Notes: generated by a model from the sequence alone, not told the origin. Counted from the first letter of the stretch, positions 1 through 6,343 are shown. The stretch: DNA of 9,905 nt from Candidatus Heimdallarchaeota archaeon (GCA_029882335.1 JAOUKW010000134.1:1-9905); one strand, 5' to 3'. Made by a program: numbers and translations.

Positions 1-369
1 GCTAAAACCTCTTCCTTGGATATGAAATTTATCAGTTGCAATTTTTCTAAGAATTGATGTTTTGGTTCGAAATGAATGGCAATTTACATAAAAACTTTGT
101 ATGTTAATTCCATTTGCTAAACCTGCTTTCTCCAAATCTTTAATAGTTTTTTTAGCAATTGTAGTTTTACCAAATCCTGGTGCACCAGTTATAGCCACAT
201 TAACAGAAACTAATTTATGTGGATCAAGTAATATTTTTAAATTAGCGACTAATTGATTTAATTCTGCGTCTCTACAAGGTAACCTATCTGGAACAAATTC
301 TGGATACAAGGTATGTCTATCTCTAAACACATCACTAGCTGAATAGTTTTCAAATATATTTGGTGCCAC
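1..369 (-). CDS. Orc1/Cdc6-type replication initiator, N-terminal part (cut by window edge)
   Basis: This gene is absent from simple ATG-to-stop scans because it runs off the left edge. The minus-strand frame reads NIFENYSASDVFRDR, then LYPEFVPDRLPCRDAEL, then a Walker A loop GAPGFGKT at residues 62-69 (+ strand 163-186), then FYVNCHSFRTKTSILRKIA. The order 'conserved RD..L.PEFVPD.LP.R', P-loop, 'VNC' strand matches the N-terminal AAA+ region of archaeal Orc1/Cdc6, the initiator that binds origins and loads MCM. Walker B, sensor motifs and the winged-helix domain would lie outside the window. The start chosen is GTG at 369-367, because it leaves the short leader usual for the family. The frame is open back to about 420 but holds no ATG, so the start is uncertain. 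It lies 68 nt downstream of thpR on the same strand and may be co-transcribed with it. A different Orc1-like AAA ATPase remains possible but less likely. Confidence 0.82.
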   Translation of the reverse strand, partial: MAPNIFENYSASDVFRDRHTLYPEFVPDRLPCRDAELNQLVANLKILLDPHKLVSVNVAITGAPGFGKTTIAKKTIKDLEKAGLANGINIQSFYVNCHSFRTKTSILRKIATDKFHIQGRGFS

Positions 370-437
370 ATCTAATAGTACTTTCTTGAAGTTATATAAC
401 TTATTTAGTTCTGTATTGTGAAATTATTAGGTTTTAA

Positions 438-989
438 TTAATAATTGTATAATTCAATATACTTTGGTCCTTCGGTAGATAATTTAGATTCAAATAATGA
501 AAAATGATCAATTGGAATTGATTCATTAATTTGTATTTCATAAGAAAGCCAAGTTTTTGCTAATTCACTACGTTGACTACCATATTTCACTCTTGCTACA
601 GTCAAGTGAGGATTAAATGGTCTTTTTTCAACTGGATAATTCAATAGTTTTAGGATTTTACTTATTTTTTGATGTATTCCAATTATTTGCTTACTACCCT
701 TGATAGGAGTAATTATCAAAACATTTGCATTACTTGGTTGATTTTTAGGAAAGATTCCTGTAATGCCAAACTCTAATTCAAATTTATTAATTGAAAGGGT
801 TTGTAATTTTTGATTAAGAATATCAATCTGATCTATTTTTAAATTTCCAAAAAAATGTAGTGTAATATGATATAATTCAGGAAAAACCAGAGTAATTTTA
901 CCATTAAAAAGAGAAGTTAATTCTTTTAAATACTCATAAACACACAAATCAGGACATTTTATACCTAGAAATACTCTTTTATCTTCCAC
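438..989 (-). CDS. thpR: RNA 2',3'-cyclic phosphodiesterase / 2'-5' RNA ligase (2H family)
   Basis: The protein has 183 residues, normal for ThpR (about 175-195). It carries both catalytic signatures of the 2H phosphoesterase superfamily: HITL at residues 41-44 and HLTV at 128-131. The N-terminal strand RVFLGIKCP and the second motif context RPFNPHLTVAR are typical. In this family the two histidines act on 2',3'-cyclic phosphates and can join or open 2'-5' linkages in RNA; the in vivo substrate in archaea is not settled. The protein should be cytosolic, with no signal or membrane segment. The start is GTG at 989-987, which is effectively forced because an in-frame stop lies three codons upstream. 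A TTTAAATA box centred about 22 nt upstream suggests a leaderless transcript. It is divergent from the small GTPase gene and upstream of the Orc1-like gene. Confidence 0.9.
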   Translation of the reverse strand: MEDKRVFLGIKCPDLCVYEYLKELTSLFNGKITLVFPELYHITLHFFGNLKIDQIDILNQKLQTLSINKFELEFGITGIFPKNQPSNANVLIITPIKGSKQIIGIHQKISKILKLLNYPVEKRPFNPHLTVARVKYGSQRSELAKTWLSYEIQINESIPIDHFSLFESKLSTEGPKYIELYNY

Positions 990-1007
990 TAAATCTTATT
1001 AATGCTT

Positions 1008-1015
1008 TATTTAAA
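1008..1015 (-). promoter_or_regulatory. TATA-like box for thpR
   Basis: Read on the minus strand, the sequence is TTTAAATA, a classic archaeal TATA box form. Its centre is about 22 nt from the GTG start of thpR. Archaeal transcription usually starts about 25 nt after the box, so the mRNA should begin at or very near the start codon. Confidence 0.5.
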
Positions 1016-1070
1016 TTAATATATTCATTTACAACTTAGATAAGTGAATAGTTTTCCTTTGATAAAAATG

Positions 1071-1092
1071 AATATATATCATCAATGATATA
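1071..1092 (+). promoter_or_regulatory. TATA-like stretch with overlapping palindrome before the GTPase gene
   Basis: AATATATAT at 1071-1079 is centred about 29 nt before the GTG start at 1104, so the transcript would be nearly leaderless. It overlaps a perfect inverted repeat, TATATCAT-CA-ATGATATA (1075-1092), which would cover the promoter and could be an operator. AT-rich DNA yields such palindromes by chance, so the regulatory role is an inference from position only. Confidence 0.35.
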
Positions 1093-1103
1093 CTTACGCT
1101 TAA

Positions 1104-1652
1104 GTGGGATTGGCTTCTATAAATAAAACTGAAAATAAGCTTGTTAAATTACTAATTCTAGGTGACCCTAAAGTCGGCAAAACAGCATTTAGAAAAAGAT
1201 TTGCAGGAAATAATTTTGATAAATTATATTTTCCAACTATAAGTATTGATTGTACTAATATTACAGACAATAAAAACCATTTAGCAATTAGTGTTTGGGA
1301 TACAGCAGGGAATACAGATTATTTATCTGCTATGAAGCGATTTTATCAAAATACAGATGGTTTAATCTTAATGTATGATCTAACAAACTTTGATTCATTC
1401 AAAAACACGGTAAAATGGTTTTTAAATTTTATTTCTGTTGGTATTAAACCGAGTCTTAAAATTGCAATTATTGGAAACAAAAATGATTTACAGCGAAATA
1501 TGAGAATAAATGAATTTCATCAAGAGAAGTTAAGGCAATATTTTATAGAAAATTTTGGTAAATTTTATAATAGTCTTGATTTTTTTGAGATCAGTGTTTT
1601 AACCAAGGAAGGGTTAGCTACAGCAATTAATTTTTTAATCTCAAATGTTTAA
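1104..1652 (+). CDS. Ras/Rab-like small GTPase with substituted active-site loops
   Basis: The 182-residue protein is a single G domain. Visible motifs are the P-loop GDPKVGKT (20-27), switch I threonine T45, WDTAG (65-69), NKND (125-128) giving guanine specificity, and EISVL (162-166) at the place of the ExSAK loop. The WDTAG form and spacing are those of Ras/Rab/Rho-like GTPases, abundant in Asgard archaea. Two positions are unusual: the residue matching Ras Gly12 is P22, and the residue matching catalytic Gln61 is N70. The C-terminus ends in LISNV with no cysteine, so lipid anchoring of the eukaryotic type is not expected. The start is GTG at 1104, directly preceded by an in-frame TAA; TTG at 1110 is the only close alternative. 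It stands alone, divergent from thpR, with a 333-nt gap after it. The cellular role is unknown. Confidence 0.88.
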   Translation: MGLASINKTENKLVKLLILGDPKVGKTAFRKRFAGNNFDKLYFPTISIDCTNITDNKNHLAISVWDTAGNTDYLSAMKRFYQNTDGLILMYDLTNFDSFKNTVKWFLNFISVGIKPSLKIAIIGNKNDLQRNMRINEFHQEKLRQYFIENFGKFYNSLDFFEISVLTKEGLATAINFLISNV

Positions 1653-1985
1653 AGCCAAGAAAGTGTGAAATTGAAATATACTACTATATTCTATACCTTA
1701 TAATAAAAATAGATAACATCAATTTATTAAAAAGCAACAGAATTTTTTATTGTTATATATTCAAATTAAATAAAAAATGTTACAAGTATTTATTTCATAA
1801 TTGTTTCTATAAGTAGATAAGTAACAAGTAAGACATATCTTGCTAAATTCATTGGTACTAATATATATTCAATAGTATCCCTACGAAAATAGTTAATATG
1901 AGTTAAATCATGAGATAATTATAGATATTATTAGTCTAATCACTTTGAAAACCCTGTCTCTAGACTATATAATATATATACATAG
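1653..1985. other. 333-nt intergenic gap, no gene seen
   Basis: The stretch is very AT-rich with stops in all frames and no tRNA-like or GC-rich structured block. A T6 run at 1743-1748, about 90 nt after the GTPase stop, could serve as its terminator. The right end holds the promoter of the UPF0200 gene, with a perfect 11-bp palindrome ATTAGTCTAAT (1930-1940) and a 7-bp inverted repeat, TAGTCTA (1932-1938) with TAGACTA (1961-1967). A small RNA cannot be excluded, but nothing in the sequence argues for one. Confidence 0.5.
1964..1980 (+). promoter_or_regulatory. TATA-like box for the UPF0200-UPF0201 genes
   Basis: ACTATATAATATATATA lies immediately before the first possible ATG at 1986. With the usual spacing of about 25 nt, transcription would start near 1992-2005. 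That is downstream of the first ATG and close to the in-frame ATGs at 1995, 2001 and 2007. The box therefore favours a shorter protein than the longest reading frame. Confidence 0.4.
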
Positions 1986-2588
1986 ATGGATTATATGCTT
2001 ATGAGTATGAGTTCACCCATTATTATTGGAGTAACAGGATTACCCTCAACTGGAAAGGGTGTATTTAGTAATGTTGCACAAAAATTTGGTTTTGAGGTTG
2101 TAGTAATGGGAGACGTAATTCGTGAAGAATGTGCAAAAAGAGGTTTACCTGTTAACAGAGAGTCCTCAAATATCGTCATGGTTAAGCTAAGAGAAGAATT
2201 AGGACAAAATGCAGTTGCGATTTCGACTATTACAAAAATTAGTAAATTATTGGAAAAGGGTATTGATAAAATTTTAGTAGATGGAATTCGTAGTCTGCCA
2301 GAAGTAGAAACATTTAGGGATGAATTTGATAATTTCTTAGTTGTGGGTTGCCATGCGAGTCCAAAAACTAGACTACAACGTGCTTTATCAAGAAAAAGAA
2401 AAGACGATGCGTTTTCAGTCGAAGAATTTTATAAAAGAGATAAAATTGAATTAAGTGTCGGAATTGGTGATGTATTTGCATTTTCAGACATTATGATATC
2501 TACTGATGATACATTAGAGAATACAACCATGATAATTTCTGATTTTTTTAATAAAATAATTGATTATTCTATGGTAAATATCATTTAA
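1986..2588 (+). CDS. UPF0200 family P-loop nucleotide kinase-like protein
   Basis: The longest frame has 200 residues. Features are a P-loop GLPSTGKG (18-25), where glycine follows the lysine instead of Ser/Thr as is usual in this family; MGDVIREE (41-48); DGIRS (99-103) after a hydrophobic strand; and an arginine-rich lid-like segment R129, R132, R136, R138 followed by DD (140-141). This is the layout of archaeal UPF0200 proteins, related to adenylate and dephospho-CoA kinases. The substrate is unknown to me. A dephospho-CoA kinase label is often carried over by homology, but archaea have a separate GTP-dependent enzyme for that step. Four ATGs sit at codons 1, 4, 6 and 8; the family normally begins just before the first strand (PIIIGVTG), so ATG 2007 or 2001 is more likely than 1986. 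The UPF0201 gene follows after 67 nt on the same strand. Confidence 0.85.
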   Translation: MDYMLMSMSSPIIIGVTGLPSTGKGVFSNVAQKFGFEVVVMGDVIREECAKRGLPVNRESSNIVMVKLREELGQNAVAISTITKISKLLEKGIDKILVDGIRSLPEVETFRDEFDNFLVVGCHASPKTRLQRALSRKRKDDAFSVEEFYKRDKIELSVGIGDVFAFSDIMISTDDTLENTTMIISDFFNKIIDYSMVNII

Positions 2589-2655
2589 ATATTCTACCTA
2601 AAATCAGATATATTAAGAATTCATTAATAATTACAAAACAAAACATGAAATAAGC

Positions 2656-3174
2656 ATGGAGAACCTATCCAATAACATACAAGTTGTTTGTGAAGCTAGG
2701 GTAAATAACACTGAAAAAGTAGAAACCATTAAAACCATAATGAATCAATTTATTGAAGGAAATGAATTTGTAGATGATAGATTTGAAGGAAAATATTATG
2801 TAATAAGGGCTTCAGGTGGGGATTCGCTTCAAATATTTGGTGAGTGGGTACGCCAATCATATTTATTAGACACCATTAGAAGACGATTACTTAAATCGAT
2901 TAGAAATACAATGACTTCTCTTTATTTTAACAGACAGGCTGCTGCAATGGGTAGAATATCACTAGTGGATATTGATGATAATCCACCGAATGGAGCAATT
3001 ATGCTGACAATAATTGCTGATAATTTGGAAGAATTAATTGATATAATAACTCCTAAAACATATAGAGGTAGAGAATTAACTGAGGCAGAATGGGAAAAAG
3101 TAAAATTACAACAATTACGTGAGCAGGAGAAAAAAAAGAGACAAGATCAGAAGAAATCAAAATCGAATTTCTAA
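2656..3174 (+). CDS. UPF0201 family predicted RNA-binding protein with lysine-rich tail
   Basis: The 172-residue protein matches the archaeal UPF0201 (PF01877) family. Supporting features are the N-terminal strand IQVVCEARVNNTEKVE, an arginine-rich helix (R75, R76, R77, R83), the block NRQAAAMGRISLVDID (92-107) followed by PPNGAI, and TPKTYRGRELTEAEW near residue 132. Family members have a fold related to ribosomal protein L5 and are thought to bind RNA, but their function is unproven. The core ends near residue 140. The last 30 or so residues form a charged, lysine-rich helix and tail (QREKSN-rich), longer than the roughly 140-residue form I expect. It follows the UPF0200 gene, a partner also found fused to it in some archaea. 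The start at 2656 is the first ATG giving the conserved N-terminus; the ATG at 2645 hits a stop after two codons. Confidence 0.83.
   Translation: MENLSNNIQVVCEARVNNTEKVETIKTIMNQFIEGNEFVDDRFEGKYYVIRASGGDSLQIFGEWVRQSYLLDTIRRRLLKSIRNTMTSLYFNRQAAAMGRISLVDIDDNPPNGAIMLTIIADNLEELIDIITPKTYRGRELTEAEWEKVKLQQLREQEKKKRQDQKKSKSNF
3130..3137 (-). terminator. Possible U8-tract terminator of the prs-trmG10-rnz operon
   Basis: An A8 run in the lysine codons of the UPF0201 tail reads as T8 on the minus strand, 51 nt beyond the rnz stop. Archaeal RNA polymerase terminates at U-tracts without needing a hairpin, so this run is the best candidate end for the minus-strand operon. It would place the 3' end of that mRNA antisense to the UPF0201 coding sequence. 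Confidence 0.3.
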
Positions 3175-3187
3175 TAGAATAATAATC

Positions 3188-4108
3188 TTATAATGTTATA
3201 TTCATACCATCTTTGGCAAATACAATATTATTGAAAATTTGTTTAGCATTCATTAGTTCTTCCTTTAAGTTGGTAATTCTCGCAGAAATATGAGTAATTA
3301 CTAATTTTTCGACATTTCCAGTAGTAGCTAATTTAGCCACACTATCAATTGTAGAATGACCCCGTTCTTTTGCTAATTGCTCATCACCAGAACCATATGT
3401 CCCCTCATGTATTAAGATTGTACATTTACCGGGAATATGTTCAATCAAATTAGGATTTGGATATGTATCACCAGAATATACAATAATCCTCCCTTTTTTT
3501 ACTGGTCCTTGAACATCTTTAGAATGGATTATTTTCCCATCTAATTCTATTGATATCCCACGTTGTAATTTTCCCACCAATGGACCTCGTGGAATACCAA
3601 GTTCATCCAGTTTTTCTGTTATCATTGTTCCAGGTCGATCATTCTCCTTCCATATAAAACTCAAAGCTCTTGCCTTATGTAATGCCTTGACTACAGTAAT
3701 AGAAAAAGTATTAGTCTCATATATTTGACCATCAGATATGCTTACAACCTCTATTGGATAATTATGAATAACATGATTTGCATTTATTAATCCTTCAACA
3801 AGTTCTTTGATTCCAATTGGACCAATAATAATAATTTTTTCCTCTCGACCCAACAATTCAAATGATGAAAGCAAACCAGGCAAACCCAAAAAATGATCTG
3901 AATGTAAATGTGAGATACAAATGATTATTTCTTTTTTTGTTGAGACACGGTATTTTCTCATTGAATATTGACATCCTTCACCACAATCGAAAATTAATAA
4001 TCCATTATCATGCCGAAGTGCAAAACTTGACTGAAATCGATTAAGAGGAGGAATAGCCGCACCAGTTCCTAAAAATGTGATTGAAATAAAGTTATTTACT
4101 CCTTTCAT
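3188..4108 (-). CDS. rnz: Ribonuclease Z (tRNase Z, short form)
   Basis: RNase Z cuts the 3' trailer from tRNA precursors in the cytosol. The 306-residue length fits the short form (about 280-320). Metal-ligand motifs of the metallo-beta-lactamase fold are all present: HLHSDH at 67-72, H144, SGDT with D214, GHST with H251 and THIS with H273. FLGTG near the N-terminus and FDCGEG (40-45) are typical. The segment around GIPRGPLVGKLQRG (171-184) matches the region that leads into the tRNA-contacting exosite. The third histidine context (ALHKARAL) is somewhat unlike the usual 'H....GY'. The gene starts inside the end of trmG10, overlapping it by 17 nt, which suggests coupled translation in an operon. 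It is convergent with UPF0201, only 13 nt apart. Confidence 0.94.
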   Translation of the reverse strand: MKGVNNFISITFLGTGAAIPPLNRFQSSFALRHDNGLLIFDCGEGCQYSMRKYRVSTKKEIIICISHLHSDHFLGLPGLLSSFELLGREEKIIIIGPIGIKELVEGLINANHVIHNYPIEVVSISDGQIYETNTFSITVVKALHKARALSFIWKENDRPGTMITEKLDELGIPRGPLVGKLQRGISIELDGKIIHSKDVQGPVKKGRIIVYSGDTYPNPNLIEHIPGKCTILIHEGTYGSGDEQLAKERGHSTIDSVAKLATTGNVEKLVITHISARITNLKEELMNAKQIFNNIVFAKDGMNITL

Positions 4109-5114
4109 TTAATTTTATCATTCTCCTTACTCTTCGAGTTAATGATTTATGAACGTAATCAGTTACGTCTATATCAATTCCCCATCCATCAGGATTTTGT
4201 ATCATCATATCTGTTGGGGTTGTGATAACAACAGTAGTTCCAATATCCAGTATTTTCACCCATTTTTCCATTAAAACATCCCTATTCAACCCTACTGTTG
4301 TTGTTTGTCTTGCATATGGGGGATCTGTTACAATTTTATCGATACCACTTTTTCTAAAGGGAGGATATAGTGAATTTCCATGTATTAAACCTATATTTTG
4401 ATCTAATCCATATTTCCGACTATTTGCTCTAGATTCAAATATAATTCGTTTATTGACTTCAATACCAATTGCATAAGATCCAGTCTCTGCAATTTCTCGC
4501 AAAAACCCACCATGACCTGAAAAGGGATCTAATATTGTTGCATCTAATGGATATAATAGATTGATTAATAATCTACTCAAATGAGATTTCATAGACCCAC
4601 CTCCAAAATAATCCCAATTTTTAGGTTCTCGATATGCAATTTCGCGATATTCTTTTTCTTTATACAACCAACCTAAAGCAATGTTATTTCCCCAATACAA
4701 TACTTGAAAGATAACATCAGGGTTAGTAAGGTCAATTTCTAAATGTGAATGACATGAATATACCTGCCTAGCAACGTTAACAATCATTTTTTCCGTATTG
4801 AAATTGTTAATTTTTTTATGTACTCTAGTAATTTTGACTTTAAAATTATTGAATACTAAACGAGAGCTTTGTGGAATTATTAAATCGTCTAAACCCACTA
4901 TTTCGTCATTTTCAATATTTGTAATAATTGGATTTTCCACTACTATTTTTATACAACTACTTAACTGAATAATATCATCCATCATTTGAGATGTACATGA
5001 AACTGTACACAACATAGGAGTAAGCCAATTTAGGTGATAATTCTTAAAAAAAGTCTCCATTTCTATTTCAGCTACATGAGGATGTGCATGTGAAATCCGA
5101 ATTAAATATTTCAT
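4092..5114 (-). CDS. tRNA (guanine-10-N2) methyltransferase, TrmG10/Trm11 type
   Basis: The protein has 340 residues. The C-terminal half is a Rossmann-like SAM methyltransferase: the linker REPKNWDYFGGGSM (162-175) corresponds to the 'R.FF.pgSM' of the family, followed by motif I DPFSGHGGFL (196-205), IGIEVN (216-221) as the acidic SAM contact, and motif IV TDPPYA (263-268), the catalytic N-methyltransferase signature (usually DPPYG). The N-terminal half (about 1-150) occupies the place of the THUMP tRNA-binding domain but is hard to recognise by eye. The enzyme should make m2G or m22G at position 10 of tRNA. ATGA at 5111-5114 fuses its start with the prs stop, and its end overlaps rnz, so the three genes are an operon. 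Another THUMP-type RNA methyltransferase is possible. Confidence 0.85.
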   Translation of the reverse strand: MKYLIRISHAHPHVAEIEMETFFKNYHLNWLTPMLCTVSCTSQMMDDIIQLSSCIKIVVENPIITNIENDEIVGLDDLIIPQSSRLVFNNFKVKITRVHKKINNFNTEKMIVNVARQVYSCHSHLEIDLTNPDVIFQVLYWGNNIALGWLYKEKEYREIAYREPKNWDYFGGGSMKSHLSRLLINLLYPLDATILDPFSGHGGFLREIAETGSYAIGIEVNKRIIFESRANSRKYGLDQNIGLIHGNSLYPPFRKSGIDKIVTDPPYARQTTTVGLNRDVLMEKWVKILDIGTTVVITTPTDMMIQNPDGWGIDIDVTDYVHKSLTRRVRRMIKLNERSK

Positions 5115-5992
5115 GATTTCAAAACTCCCAATAAGTCTAAACTTGTTGAGATTGATTTAAGAGGACTTGGTACACTATTTGTAGTAATAACATGACCATG
5201 ACCGATTTCTTTTAATCTCTCTATTGCCTCAGTTCCTAGAATATGAGTTATTACAAAGTGTATTGTCTCAACATCATGTAACAAAAGAAGGGATGCTGTT
5301 TGACTTAATGTACCTCCCGTTGAAATAATATCATCTACTAGTATTACTGTTTTTGCTTCAATGTGATTATGATTTAACACAATATTTACTTCACCAGTAT
5401 GAGGATCGCGATATTTATTAAGATGTAAAAATGGCAAATTCAATTCCTCTGCAAGGTTCTTAGCTCGATCTAAAGCACCATAATCTGGTGCGATGACGAT
5501 AGAATTTGATAAATCAATAGCATTATCTGAAAAATATTTAGAAGCAGATTTAGAAGGAAATATATTTATTGTTTCCATCATTCTTGAATACTTAAAAACC
5601 TCGGGATTATGAATATCTAAAGTTATTAATTTGTTTACTCCAACAGATTCCAGTAATGAAAGAACAGTCAAACTTGAAATTGCTTCACCTTTAAGAATTT
5701 CTCTATCTGCACGTGCATAACATAAATATGGAGTGTAAACAATTATTGTTGTTGTACCTAATCTTTTCAGGGTAGAAACAATATTTAGTAATTGAAATAG
5801 GTTTAATTCTTGAGGTTGATGTAATGATTGTATAACTAATGCATGCTCTGGTATCACATCTGCAATTCGTAGATACGATTCTCCATCACGAAATTCTTTG
5901 AATTGAGGAACTATTAAATTTGTTTCTAAAATGTTAGCAACTTCAGCCGCGATTTCCATTCCAGTAGATCCCGATACTACGGTGAGTTTCAT
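5111..5992 (-). CDS. prs: Ribose-phosphate pyrophosphokinase (PRPP synthetase)
   Basis: This enzyme makes phosphoribosyl pyrophosphate from ribose 5-phosphate and ATP, feeding purine, pyrimidine, histidine and NAD synthesis. At 293 residues it has the length of the shorter archaeal (class III-like) enzymes rather than the roughly 315 of bacteria. Motifs are FRDGES (34-39), the flexible catalytic loop YARADRE..KGEAIS (92-106), LDIHN with H127, the K-x-R pair K192/R194, and the PRPP-binding loop VDDIISTGGT (218-227). In the flexible loop the usual YARQD/H glutamine is alanine (A95). It is the first gene of the prs-trmG10-rnz operon, overlapping trmG10 by 4 nt. ATG at 5992 is the only sensible start, because the first strand KLTVVSG follows directly. 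Confidence 0.95.
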   Translation of the reverse strand: MKLTVVSGSTGMEIAAEVANILETNLIVPQFKEFRDGESYLRIADVIPEHALVIQSLHQPQELNLFQLLNIVSTLKRLGTTTIIVYTPYLCYARADREILKGEAISSLTVLSLLESVGVNKLITLDIHNPEVFKYSRMMETINIFPSKSASKYFSDNAIDLSNSIVIAPDYGALDRAKNLAEELNLPFLHLNKYRDPHTGEVNIVLNHNHIEAKTVILVDDIISTGGTLSQTASLLLLHDVETIHFVITHILGTEAIERLKEIGHGHVITTNSVPSPLKSISTSLDLLGVLKS

Positions 5993-6022
5993 AACCTTAT
6001 TTTATAACTTTATTCCAAGTTA

Positions 6023-6032
6023 TTATATTTAA
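6023..6032 (-). promoter_or_regulatory. TATA-like box for the prs operon
   Basis: Read on the minus strand, TTAAATATAA is centred about 35 nt from the prs start codon, giving a predicted leader of roughly 10 nt. GTTATAAAAT closer to the gene is an alternative, but it would place the start of transcription inside the coding region. Confidence 0.4.
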
Positions 6033-6312
6033 TTAATAATTACAGTAATAATATCAGTTCTAATTTTAATTAGTTAGTGACATTTTCTTACAATAAAAAG
6101 ACAATATTGCGTTAAAACTTTTTTAATATCATTTTGGGATGAGAAATTTAAGATGAAAAATTGGAAATATTTGTCATAGTATTCAATAAAGCGAAATAGA
6201 AACTAGAAAGAGTAGATTTTTAATATGTTTAATTGAGATTTGTATAATTGATTTTGTTTTATGCCCTATATATGATCTTTTTTATTTATTAAATGTTAAG
6301 TATATATTGGAG

Positions 6313-6330
6313 ATATAATTATATTATATA
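6313..6330 (+). promoter_or_regulatory. TATA-like region for lonB
   Basis: This AT-only stretch (ATATAATTATATTATATA) ends 13 nt before the lonB ATG. Its left part is at the distance expected for a nearly leaderless transcript. The exact box cannot be chosen, because the whole region from 6300 is TATA-like. A weak purine stretch AGGAAG (6330-6335) is the only possible ribosome site. Confidence 0.35.
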
Positions 6331-6343
6331 GGAAGCTAGCTCG

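Larger units (their letters stand above)
5993..6343. other. 351-nt divergent intergenic region between prs and lonB
   Basis: No coding frame, tRNA or clear structured RNA is visible. It holds promoters in both directions. On the minus strand TTAAATATAA (6032-6023) lies about 35 nt before the prs ATG. On the plus strand ATATAATTATATTATATA (6313-6330) lies about 14-31 nt before the lonB ATG, and GTATATATTGG (6300-6310) is a second TATA candidate. The middle (about 6100-6240) is slightly richer in G (GGGATGAG, TTGGAAAT) but does not form an obvious fold. An 8-bp palindrome AGCTAGCT (6334-6341) sits just before the lonB start. Confidence 0.5.

Noticed and set aside
370..437. Replication origin next to the Orc1-like gene
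   Set aside because: Archaeal origins often lie beside orc1/cdc6, but neither this 68-nt gap nor 990-1103 shows repeated G-rich origin-recognition elements or paired inverted copies of them.
1653..1985. Small RNA or C/D box RNA in the 333-nt gap
   Set aside because: No proper box C (RUGAUGA) with box D (CUGA) pair, no GC-rich fold, and only short inverted repeats (such as TGTTAC with GTAACA) of the size expected by chance in such AT-rich DNA.
1986..2588. Naming this gene coaE (dephospho-CoA kinase)
   Set aside because: The P-loop ends in GKG and the DGIRS motif fits UPF0200. Archaea use a separate GTP-dependent enzyme for that step, so a coaE label would be a guess.
6100..6240. Structured RNA or riboswitch between prs and lonB
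   Set aside because: Slightly more G than its surroundings, but no stable complementary arms were found by eye, and it lies too far from either start for a nearly leaderless transcript.
6334..6341. AGCTAGCT palindrome before lonB as an operator
   Set aside because: Eight-base palindromes are expected by chance in 10 kb, and there is no second copy or flanking symmetry.
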